Assembly: GCA_002371705.1 (NCBI GenBank)
Contig: DFGI01000084.1
Span: 1-24,876, forward strand
DNA length: 24,876 bases
Direction: 5' to 3'
Origin: Bacteroidales bacterium UBA3754
GTDB lineage: Bacteria; Bacteroidota; Bacteroidia; Bacteroidales; UBA1715
The notes beneath the pieces were generated by a model, which saw only the letters and a program-made list of their open reading frames with translations, ran no database searches and had not been told where the DNA came from. Both the position numbers and the translations under genes were made by a program. Numbering within the stretch: position 1 is the first letter of the stretch; the number at the start of each line of letters is the position of its first letter. This document shows, piece by piece, positions 15,852-24,700 of this stretch.

Positions 15852-17108
15852 ATGGAATTAAAAAGAGTTGTAGTTACCGGTATTGGAGGATTATCCCCTA
15901 TTGGTAATTCCATAGATGAGATTTTCCACAATTTAACAGTTGGAACGAGTGGTAGTGGACCTATCACTCGTTTTGATGCTTCCAACTGCAAGACACGTTT
16001 TGCATGCGAGGTAAAGAACTTCGACCCGTCATTATATATGGACAAAAAGGAAGTTCGCAAGATGGATCTGTTTGAACAGTTCGCAGTTGCAGCGGCAACC
16101 GAATGTTTGAAAGATTCACATATTGATTTAGAATCCATTGATAGAGAACGCATTGGTGTCATTTGGGGCACAGGTATTGGTGGACTTGGTTCTTACGAGC
16201 CAGAAATTCGGGATTTCTACCAAAGCGGAACGAACATTCCCCGTTTCAGTCCATTCACCATACCAAAGCTCATCCCCAACATGGCCGCGGGTCTCATTTC
16301 CATAAAGTTCGGATTGTGCGGAATCAGTTATGCGACAGCGTCGGCGTGTGCTTCGTCGTCGCATGCAATTATTGATGCCGTAAACTATATTCGTTTAGGA
16401 AAATCCGATATGTTTATTACAGGAGGTTCCGAAGCGCCTATCAACGTAAGCGCTATCGGCGGTTTCAATGCGATGAAAGCCCTTTCGGAAAACAACGAGG
16501 AAATGGAAACGGCAAGCCGTCCATTCGACGCGTCAAGAGATGGCTTTGTAATGGCTGAAGGTGGTGTAGCGCTCATGCTTGAGGAATTGGAGCACGCAAA
16601 AAAACGTGGTGCGCGTATCTATGCTGAACTCTGCGGTTGCGGCATCACTTCCGATGCATACCATTTAACAGCCCCACATCCTGAAGGTCGAGGTACTATC
16701 AACGTAATGAAATACGCATTGGAAGATGCGCATATAAAACCTGCCGATGTTGACTACATCAACGTTCACGGCACTTCTACCCCAATCGGCGACATTATAG
16801 AATTAGCTTCAATACAAAAATTATTTGGTGACGAGGCTTACAAAATCAACATCAGCTCCACAAAATCAATGACTGGCCATATGCTTGGCGCTGCGGGAGC
16901 TATGGAGGCTGTAGCATCAATTTTCTCAATCCAAACAGGCATTATTCCTCCGACAATCAATTTCAAATCGCTTGACGAGAAAATTGACGGAAAACTAAAC
17001 CTAACAATCAACGAAGCTCAAAAAAGAGACGTAACCTACGTCTTGAGCAACACATTTGGATTTGGCGGACACAACAGCACCATTATTTTCAAGAAGTATA
17101 GTGAATAA
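15852..17108 (+). CDS. fabF: 3-oxoacyl-[acyl-carrier-protein] synthase II (FabF)
   Basis: A cytoplasmic condensing enzyme of 418 aa that extends acyl-ACP by two carbons from malonyl-ACP. The thiolase-fold Cys-His-His triad is complete: Cys166 (TASACASSSHAI), His306 (INVHGTSTPIGD) and His343 (STKSMTGHMLGAAGAMEA). The N-terminus RVVVTGIGGLSPIGNS and the C-terminal NTFGFGGHNSTIIFKK are typical. Length and motifs match KAS II and not the chain-length factors of polyketide systems, which lack the cysteine. It is the middle gene of acpP-fabF-rnc, and its last codons overlap the likely GTG start of rnc. Confidence 0.98.
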   Translation: MELKRVVVTGIGGLSPIGNSIDEIFHNLTVGTSGSGPITRFDASNCKTRFACEVKNFDPSLYMDKKEVRKMDLFEQFAVAAATECLKDSHIDLESIDRERIGVIWGTGIGGLGSYEPEIRDFYQSGTNIPRFSPFTIPKLIPNMAAGLISIKFGLCGISYATASACASSSHAIIDAVNYIRLGKSDMFITGGSEAPINVSAIGGFNAMKALSENNEEMETASRPFDASRDGFVMAEGGVALMLEELEHAKKRGARIYAELCGCGITSDAYHLTAPHPEGRGTINVMKYALEDAHIKPADVDYINVHGTSTPIGDIIELASIQKLFGDEAYKINISSTKSMTGHMLGAAGAMEAVASIFSIQTGIIPPTINFKSLDEKIDGKLNLTINEAQKRDVTYVLSNTFGFGGHNSTIIFKKYSE

Positions 17109-17820
17109 CATTTTTTTTCGCATACGATTATTGTTTGTTCCCCAAAAAGATAGGAATTTTGCCATTGCCCTATATAACATTCTTGGATTTGCACCTAAAA
17201 ATCTTGATTTATATAAATTGTGTTTTATCCACAGGTCATCATCGCTTGTATATAAATATGGGAGCAACGAACGATTGGAATTCCTTGGCGACGCAATTTT
17301 AGATGGAATAATCGCCGATTATCTGTATATGAAATTTCCAAAAGCGAAAGAAGGAAATTTGTCACAAATGCGCGCTACTATTGTCAACCGCAAGAATATG
17401 AACGACATTGGCATTGACCTAAAACTACAAAAACATATTTTGGCGCGGATTCCCAATCTCAAGAAAAACGACGCCATTGGAAACTGCTTGGAAGCGTTAA
17501 TCGGTACAATATACAAAGACAGAGGCTACCGCAAGGCAAAAGAATTTGTGATCAATAAAATTATTTACCAACACACCAACATTCAAACATTACCGGAAGA
17601 TAACACGAACTACAAAAGCACGTTGCTTCAACTTTGCCAGAAAAACAAGTTGATGTTGGAATACCACACCGAACAAATCGAAAATCCAACGAGCAAAAAG
17701 CCGATGTTTGAAAGCAAGATTTTGATAAACGACACGGTTGTAGCAAAAGCCACGGGTTCGTCAAAGAAAAGTGCGGAACAAGCCGCCGCAAAAATCGCAT
17801 TGAAAAACCACAAGGCCTAA
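17101..17820 (+). CDS. rnc: Ribonuclease III
   Basis: A double-strand-specific endoribonuclease that matures rRNA and trims structured mRNAs. GTG 17101 is chosen as start (239 aa, beginning with NNIFFRIRLLF); it overlaps the fabF stop by 8 nt. A TTG at 17056 would need 52 nt of overlap. The RNase III signature NERLEFLGDAILDG carries Glu57, Glu60 and Asp64. The second acidic motif reads GNCLEALIGTIYKDRGY: Glu131 is present, but the position equivalent to E. coli Asp114 is Asn128. The C-terminal ~70 residues are a dsRNA-binding domain (NYKSTLLQLCQKNKL, GSSKKSAEQAAAKIAL). It follows fabF as in other Bacteroidota and ends overlapping the sbcC stop by 4 nt. Confidence 0.95.
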   Translation: MNNIFFRIRLLFVPQKDRNFAIALYNILGFAPKNLDLYKLCFIHRSSSLVYKYGSNERLEFLGDAILDGIIADYLYMKFPKAKEGNLSQMRATIVNRKNMNDIGIDLKLQKHILARIPNLKKNDAIGNCLEALIGTIYKDRGYRKAKEFVINKIIYQHTNIQTLPEDNTNYKSTLLQLCQKNKLMLEYHTEQIENPTSKKPMFESKILINDTVVAKATGSSKKSAEQAAAKIALKNHKA

Positions 17821-20573
17821 ACGACCATTTTCACCCGACTGCCCTGAACCATATCCTTGGTGACGATTATCTGCTTATCAATTTTCTTCAGCGCATCAAC
17901 GTGAGATATAATGCCCACCAAACGATTTCCTTCCGTAAGATTATTCAAAGCGACCAAAACTTGTTCCAGATATTCTCCATCGAGCGTTCCAAAACCTTCA
18001 TCCACAAAAAGCGTATCCAACGAAACCCCACCCGCAAAAGACTGCACTTCATCGGCAAATCCAAGTGCCAACGAAAGAGACGCGATAAACGACTCTCCGC
18101 CCGAAAGTGATTTCACATCACGGACCGAACCATTGTAATGGTCAATCACATCCAAGTCGAGACCAAACTGCCCAAACTTATTCTGTGCCTCTAGTCTTCG
18201 TTTCAGTTCGTATTGTCCACTTGACATAATCATAAAACGAGTATTCGCATATCCAATAATTCTGTCGAAATACGCCATTTGCACGTAGGTTTCGAGCATT
18301 ATTTTATCTTTTCCGTTCAATTTTCCGTTTGCCGTATCCGATAAATTCGATTTCCACGCATACTCTTTTTCCAACGCCGCCAAAGCGCCAGATTTTTCTT
18401 GAATTTCCTTCAGTGCGTTGCTGTTGCTGTCAATTCGTGAAGATATAGAAGTTTGTTTTGCACGCACATTTGTAATTGCTTGTTCTATGTCTGTTTTGTT
18501 ACGCATAATTTCGTCACGGTTCAGCGTACATCCTTCCGCAACCTGATCCGAAAGAGTTTTTATAACCGAAGCTAAACTGTTGATTTCCTTTTCACAGTTC
18601 AAAAAATCCCGCTGCGAGTCCTCTATAATCCGTTCTATCGCCTTTTTACTGTCTTGGATTTCACGGATTTTTTGTTCCGCTTCATTTTTTCCCGAAAACA
18701 GCAACTCAGCCTTCAACGATACCACATTTTTTTTGTCTGCTTCCTGTTCTACCTTGAGTTTTTCTATTGCATTCTGCAACAATGAAATATCGTTTTTTAA
18801 ATTCTCGAATTTCTGTTCTTCTTTAGGAATAAGCACAAACAAATCATCTTTCCGTTGTTTCCTTTTTTCCTCTTGTTTGATTGTCTCCAACAGCGAAGAT
18901 ATTTCGGTTGACAATTGATTCTTTTTCAGCAAGATATAGGATTTCTTATCAGAAGGATTTTCATTAAAACGGGAGGTGATTTCCGTCTGAATAGTACGTT
19001 CATTTGTTTCGCACGTTATTTTTTGTGCAGCGCATTTATTTGTGCCATTCGTAACGCGCAGTGCCAATGTATCCAATTCTGTTTTGAGAGTTTCAAGTTC
19101 TTGTTTTGACGGAGCCTCCGCCGATGCATGAGCTTTTGCTGGATGTTGCAACGAACCACAAACCGGACACGGTTGCCCGTCAACAAGCGTTTCCGCAAGA
19201 ATTCCAGCCTGTTCAGCAATGAATAATTTATATTTTTCGTCATGCTCGCGCTGCAACGCATCGTGATGTTTTACAATTTTTGTTAATTCTGTCTGCCAAT
19301 GCTGTAAATCTTGAAAATCCTTTTCTAAATCAGCAATTTTATTCAAAAGATTCTCCAATGTATTGAGCAAATCTTTTTTATTTTTCAAGTCATTTTGCAA
19401 TGACTGAAGAACTTCGCCAGCATTCTGCAAATCAGTATGTTCCGATTTTAATTTAAGAATGTTTTGTTCTTGTTTTTTACGAGCCTCGTTCAATAGCTCA
19501 AGTTTTTTCTCCTGCTCGGTTTGTTCGATTCCTTTACGTGCCAATTCCGATTGAAATTTCGCCAAATCATTATATTTAGGCAGATTCTTCTCTATAGTTG
19601 CAGATTCCGCAAGCAATTTTTCAATTTCTGGTTTTCGTTGATCAGCTTTTTCTTTTTGCTCTTTCAAGACATGGAATTGTTGTTGTTTAACGTTTAATTT
19701 CTGTTGTGATTCATATAGAGTTTTTGTAGCTTTTTCGTATGCATTAAATTTTGTAAGTTGCTGAACGACAAGATTTTTTCTTTCATCCAAAGATTGTATT
19801 TCCTGTTGCAGCAATTGTAAATCCCGCGAGTCAGAATCAAGTAGCGACTGAACAAACGAAACAACTTCGGAAATTGGCAGCTCACTATTTTTAGCTTTTT
19901 CCAACTGTGAAACATTTTCCATCTGTTCGTTGCTACGAATACCAGAAATATACTGTAAAATACTCTCACGCAGCCGTTTACAAGAATCGCCCAATTCCTT
20001 TTCTATTCGTTTCAGTTCTTCTTGTAAATCCACAAATGGTTGTGTTTTAAATATATGGCGAAATATTTCCTGTCGTTTTGATGTATTTGTCGTGATTAAT
20101 TTATAGAAATCACCTTGCGCAATCATCGCAATTTGTGAGAACTGGTTGTAATCAAGGCCCAGAATGTCACGTATCTTCGCTTTTGCATCCATGTTCGTCA
20201 ATGGTGCAGCGTTTGGCAAAGACAGCAATACTTTTTCATATTCTATTTTCGTACCCTTTCCCCGTTGTTTTTGCACCATTTGAGCGGGTTCACGCCGAAC
20301 GGTATAAACCTCCTGCGCATATTCAAATTTCAATTCCACAAAACAATGCGCACCTTCATCGGCATATTTCGAAATGAACATATCAGGAGTTCGGTTACTG
20401 CCACTTGCACTGCCATACAAGACATACGTAATAGCATCAAAAATGGTGGTTTTTCCCGCACCAGTTTCTCCACAAATCAAATACAGACCTTTTTTTCCAA
20501 AACGGGAAAAATCTATTACCGTTTCCTGCGCATACGGTCCAAAAGCAGACATTGTTAAACAAATCGGCCTCAT
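17817..20573 (-). CDS. sbcC: Exonuclease SbcCD, ATPase subunit SbcC
   Basis: The SMC-like (Rad50-type) subunit, 918 aa, that with SbcD cleaves DNA hairpins and protein-blocked ends at forks and breaks. The N-terminal Walker A is GETGAGKTTIFDAI (~35-48), with a Q-loop at ~145-157 (FSQIAMIAQGDF). Two long coiled-coil arms (~180-465 and ~490-745) flank the zinc hook GQPCPVCGSLQHP (Cys469, Cys472). The C-terminal ATPase lobe has signature LSGGESFIASLSLALGFADE (~823) and Walker B LDTLFVDEGFGTLDG (~852). ATG 20573 overlaps the sbcD stop as ATGA; a TTG three codons upstream (20582) is less likely. Convergent with rnc, with no hairpin terminator between them. Confidence 0.97.
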   Translation of the reverse strand: MRPICLTMSAFGPYAQETVIDFSRFGKKGLYLICGETGAGKTTIFDAITYVLYGSASGSNRTPDMFISKYADEGAHCFVELKFEYAQEVYTVRREPAQMVQKQRGKGTKIEYEKVLLSLPNAAPLTNMDAKAKIRDILGLDYNQFSQIAMIAQGDFYKLITTNTSKRQEIFRHIFKTQPFVDLQEELKRIEKELGDSCKRLRESILQYISGIRSNEQMENVSQLEKAKNSELPISEVVSFVQSLLDSDSRDLQLLQQEIQSLDERKNLVVQQLTKFNAYEKATKTLYESQQKLNVKQQQFHVLKEQKEKADQRKPEIEKLLAESATIEKNLPKYNDLAKFQSELARKGIEQTEQEKKLELLNEARKKQEQNILKLKSEHTDLQNAGEVLQSLQNDLKNKKDLLNTLENLLNKIADLEKDFQDLQHWQTELTKIVKHHDALQREHDEKYKLFIAEQAGILAETLVDGQPCPVCGSLQHPAKAHASAEAPSKQELETLKTELDTLALRVTNGTNKCAAQKITCETNERTIQTEITSRFNENPSDKKSYILLKKNQLSTEISSLLETIKQEEKRKQRKDDLFVLIPKEEQKFENLKNDISLLQNAIEKLKVEQEADKKNVVSLKAELLFSGKNEAEQKIREIQDSKKAIERIIEDSQRDFLNCEKEINSLASVIKTLSDQVAEGCTLNRDEIMRNKTDIEQAITNVRAKQTSISSRIDSNSNALKEIQEKSGALAALEKEYAWKSNLSDTANGKLNGKDKIMLETYVQMAYFDRIIGYANTRFMIMSSGQYELKRRLEAQNKFGQFGLDLDVIDHYNGSVRDVKSLSGGESFIASLSLALGFADEVQSFAGGVSLDTLFVDEGFGTLDGEYLEQVLVALNNLTEGNRLVGIISHVDALKKIDKQIIVTKDMVQGSRVKMVV

Positions 20574-21712
20574 TTTTCCCAAATTTTTTCGATTAAACCT
20601 TGTATAAATTCAGATTGCTCGGTGCTCATCGGCTGATTATTCTGCATTTCAAACAATTGTGAAAAAAGAACATCGGGCGTTTTTGAAACATCAACCTGCT
20701 GCACAAAACCACTGGATATAGCCTGTGTTCGTTTATTATCGTAGCGCAACTCCATAATGTTATGGTAAATTGTCCGCAATTTTCCAATCGCATCGGGAAT
20801 ATCAGTTTCATCGGTCAACGTAATTCTAACAAAATCAGACTGATATGATGTATTTTCATAAAATGATTTTGCGACCAATTCATCGTATGTTCCCCGCAAA
20901 TCGTGCCAATCATGAAGAGGGACAAGAGGTTCAAGCGAAATTTCAACAGCGCCTTTTGCACCAAGCTCTACAATCGTAACACATTTTGAATCAGAAACTT
21001 CCGAAAAAGAATATTTCAGCGGACTACCCGAATAACGAATCGTTTTCCGACCACAATCCTGCGGACGATGCAAATGTCCAAGGGCAACATAATCAAAACA
21101 ATCAAACACCGACGAATCGACATTATCAAGTCCACCAACAGAAACATCCTCGGAATCAGAACGTTGGGAGCCAGTCACAAACTGATGAGCAAGCAATATA
21201 TTCCGTTTTGAAGTATCAACATTCATATTTTGGATAGCAACACGCAACGCATCATTATACGATTCAATCGTTTCATTCTCAAAGAAATGCCGTACAGTTG
21301 ACGGTTTAATAAACGGCAACATATACACCATAACCTCCCCGAATTCATCGTTTATACCAACAGGTTGCATGGTGCCATCATACACGGGCGAGACAAATAC
21401 ATCGGTTTTACTCAAGATTGCAGATGCAAAAGCTATTCGTTCAGCCGAATCGTGGTTTCCACTTGAGATAAACAATTTCGCACCAACAGGAATTGTAGAT
21501 TTTAATTCCGACAAAAACCAATCAAACAATTGCACCGCTTCGGCTGACGGAACAGTTTTATCATACACATCACCAGCAATCAACACTGCGTCGGGATTTT
21601 GTTTCGCTATAACTTCGAGAATGCGCCGAAAAATAAAATTTTGCTCCTCGAGCATAGATTTCCCATTTATATGCTTACCAATATGTAAATCAGACAGATG
21701 AATAAAATTCAC
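20570..21712 (-). CDS. sbcD: Exonuclease SbcCD, nuclease subunit SbcD
   Basis: The Mre11-type metallophosphoesterase, 380 aa, that supplies nuclease activity to SbcC. All metal ligands are visible: Asp8 and His10 (HLSDLHIGK), Asp48 (LIAGDVYDK), Asn86 and His87 (SSGNHDSAER), His176 (ILLAHQFVTG), and His213 and His215 (ALGHLHRPQD). The start is GTG 21712 (NFIHLSDLHIG follows). The gene is translationally coupled to sbcC by ATGA. The upstream surface-protein gene on the same strand ends only 18 nt away, with no terminator hairpin in the gap, so some read-through from it is possible. The C-terminal ~100 residues form the capping region (VRITLTDETDIPDAIGKLRT). Confidence 0.96.
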   Translation of the reverse strand: MNFIHLSDLHIGKHINGKSMLEEQNFIFRRILEVIAKQNPDAVLIAGDVYDKTVPSAEAVQLFDWFLSELKSTIPVGAKLFISSGNHDSAERIAFASAILSKTDVFVSPVYDGTMQPVGINDEFGEVMVYMLPFIKPSTVRHFFENETIESYNDALRVAIQNMNVDTSKRNILLAHQFVTGSQRSDSEDVSVGGLDNVDSSVFDCFDYVALGHLHRPQDCGRKTIRYSGSPLKYSFSEVSDSKCVTIVELGAKGAVEISLEPLVPLHDWHDLRGTYDELVAKSFYENTSYQSDFVRITLTDETDIPDAIGKLRTIYHNIMELRYDNKRTQAISSGFVQQVDVSKTPDVLFSQLFEMQNNQPMSTEQSEFIQGLIEKIWEK

Positions 21713-21730
21713 TTTTGTATTTATTTAATT

Positions 21731-24700
21731 TTATTGAACCACAACCGACACTACCGTTGCTCCAACAGCAACCACATACACACCACCCACGGAAATTGAA
21801 TATGACGCAAATTGAGTAGAGATTCGTTCCGATACGACACAATGTCCATTCACATCAAAAATCCGCAATAATTCGCCCTCGGCTTGTTCTACCACAATAT
21901 GTTTCTTTTGCGGATATACGTTAACATGACTGAGTAGCGACGGAACGCCAGTTGGTTCCAATTTAGGAATAATGACATCAGCATTAGAAATTTCGTGCGT
22001 TGCCGCCTCACTATCGAAAATTGAATGACAAACTGTACAATACCAATGTTCCTCAACGCCCTCATCATCAACTGTTGGAGCGACATACGCCTCGTGCTGG
22101 AGCGAGTGCCCAAGAGCAGGAAGTTCCGATTGCTCTACCAACACGGCTCCACACACAGCGCATTGTACGCCATCGCTCAAACCGGTTTCGGTACACGTTG
22201 GCTGAACACCTTCCACAATCATTTCCGTATGCGGAACAATTTCCAAAACGGAAATCTTGGTATCCTGGTAAGTTGCTTCGCCCAACATAACCTTCGCCAT
22301 ATAAATAATCGCACCTTCCGCCGTACACGTTGCTGGAACAGTTTTTGACGAAATCTGAGCTTGTTCCGTATGCGCGTGTGTCGCATCATTCGCACAAACA
22401 AAATCAACCGACGCTTCTGAGAAATCATCCGTCCAATGCCATCCTTGCGAAACATAAGCGTGCCCCAAAGCAGGATATTCAGTCGGTTCAGTTAGAATTG
22501 TACCACAAACCGAGCAAAGAACTCCTTCAGAATGACCTGGTTCTTCGCACGTTGGAGCCAACTCAGGAATAATCTCCTCTGTATGAATTTCCGAATACGA
22601 CAAATTCAACGATTTTATGTAGTAAATCGCCCGTTGCCGCTGGTACGGGCTTTCAGTATGGAGCAACAATTTGGGCGATGTCGCCACCACAGAATCAATC
22701 GGAATGGTAAATTCATATGTATATTCCTTCTTCGGGACATACATTGTCGAATTTTCAAGTTTTATGTATGGCTCGCCAATAATACTACGCTCCGTTTCCG
22801 AATCGACAAGCGAAAATGCGAAGAAATCAAGTGGAATATCAGGAATGACAGTTATAGATAAATTCAACACGCTACATTTTGTCGGAGCCGCAAGTTTTGT
22901 CGAAAAAACACCTTCGTACAGATATTCATATTTATCTTGTCCGACAAGAATCAACGAATGTGGATTATCGTAAATTTCTGTTCCCGCCGATTCATACATA
23001 ATTTCAAAATCAGAAAAATCAAATTCGCACGCATTGTTTGTAAACAACGGCGACGAACTCGTTTCCTCAGGAGTGCAAACAAATTCAAGAACCGTATATT
23101 TTAGCTTATTACCAAGCGAATCACGCATTACCGTCACCGTCAGCGGAACTTTCGCAGTAAATTCCTCACCAGCAACGACTTGTATTAACGAAGATTTTTC
23201 GCCTAACGAAACAGTACGCAACGTGTCAACAAGTTCAAATTGAAGTGTTCCCGAATAATTTGCAACTCCAGTCATTGTAATCAAAAAGAAATCCCCAGTT
23301 GTCGGCGACCAAAATCTATCCCAATAATATTCAGTTGCGCCATACAATTCTTTTGTAAATGCGTCAAGGAATTCATCAGAAACACCATCGCCATCAATGT
23401 CATTACCAGCCTCATTGTAGTGAATGCTAAATTGAGCAGAGAGGGTTTTCGTCTTCAAATCCGAATATGTTTGCCCAGCAAATTTCGTTTCTACCACAAA
23501 CAAAACCTCTGGATTAGCAATGCCTGCGTTTGTTATCGTATCAACAACCGTTGTAACTTCAACAGAATCAATGTGATTAGCATCATTTTTACATACAAAT
23601 CTGATTTTTGCCCCACTCCAATCATCACGCCATTCCCAACCTTGGGACGCATAATCGTGGCCAAGTTTTTCAAGTGTAACTTCCTTTGTGTCAGCATATT
23701 TATTTCCTTCGAACTCAGCATTTGCAGTATAGACAATTTTGCCGTCCGTCGTACACGCTGCATGCGTCGTGTCGGTGGTGACAACGGCATCAACGGTTTC
23801 AACGTGGTTTGCATCGTTTTCGCAAATAAACTTCACACTTGCCGATTCCTTATCTTCCGACCATAACCAGGAATCCAATGCGTAATTGTGACTAAGTTTT
23901 TCAAGTGAAACTTCCTTTGTATCAGCATATTTATTTCCTTCGAACTCAGCATTTGCAGTATAGACGATTTTGCCGTCCGTTGTACAAGTCGCGTGCGTCG
24001 TGTCGGTGGTAACTACGGCATCAACGGTTTCAATGTGGTTTGCATCGTTTTCGCAAATGAACTTCACACTCGCTGATTCCTTGTCTTCTGCCCACTGCCA
24101 TTCATTCAACGCATAATTATGGTTGATTGCGGGATGTGTAACTTCTTTGGAATCAGTATATTGTTTCCCCTCAAATTCTGCATTTGCTGTATAAACAATT
24201 TTGCCGTCCGTCGTACAAGTCGCGTGCGTAGTGTCTGTGGTGACAATGGCATCAACGGTTTCAATGTGGTTCGCATCATTTTCGCAGACGAATTTCACAC
24301 TTGCAGATTCCTTGTCATCTGCCCAAATCCAAGAATCCAACGCATAATTATGGTTGATTGCGGGAAGTGTAACTTCTTTTGTATCTGTGTATTGCTGTCC
24401 TTCAAACTCAGCATTTGCGATATAAACAATTTTACCATCCGTTGTACAAGTCGCGTACGTCGTATCGGTGGTAACTATGGATTCAATAGTTTCTTCGTGG
24501 TTTGCATCGTTTTCGCAGACAAATTTCACAAGTGCGGATTCCTTATCTTCCAACCATAACCAGGAATCCAATGCGTAATCATGGCCAAGTTTTTCAATCG
24601 TAACTTCTTTTGTATCTGTATATTTATTTCCTTCGAACTCAGCATTTGCAGTATAGACGATTTTGCCGTCCGTTGTACAGGTTGCGTGCGTAGTGTCTGT

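Noticed and set aside
17056..17100. TTG at 17056 as the rnc start
   Set aside because: It would place 52 nt of rnc inside fabF with no family support; GTG 17101 gives NNIFFRIRLLF, a plausible start with a short overlap.
15596..17108. acpP-fabF as part of a polyketide or polyene cluster
   Set aside because: The order acpP-fabF-rnc is the housekeeping fatty-acid arrangement, FabF has the full Cys-His-His triad, and no tailoring genes are present.
23240..23866. Plus-strand frames (such as 23240-23866 and 24119-24559) with repeated sequence
   Set aside because: Their repetition is only the mirror image of the 231-bp repeats in the minus-strand surface protein.
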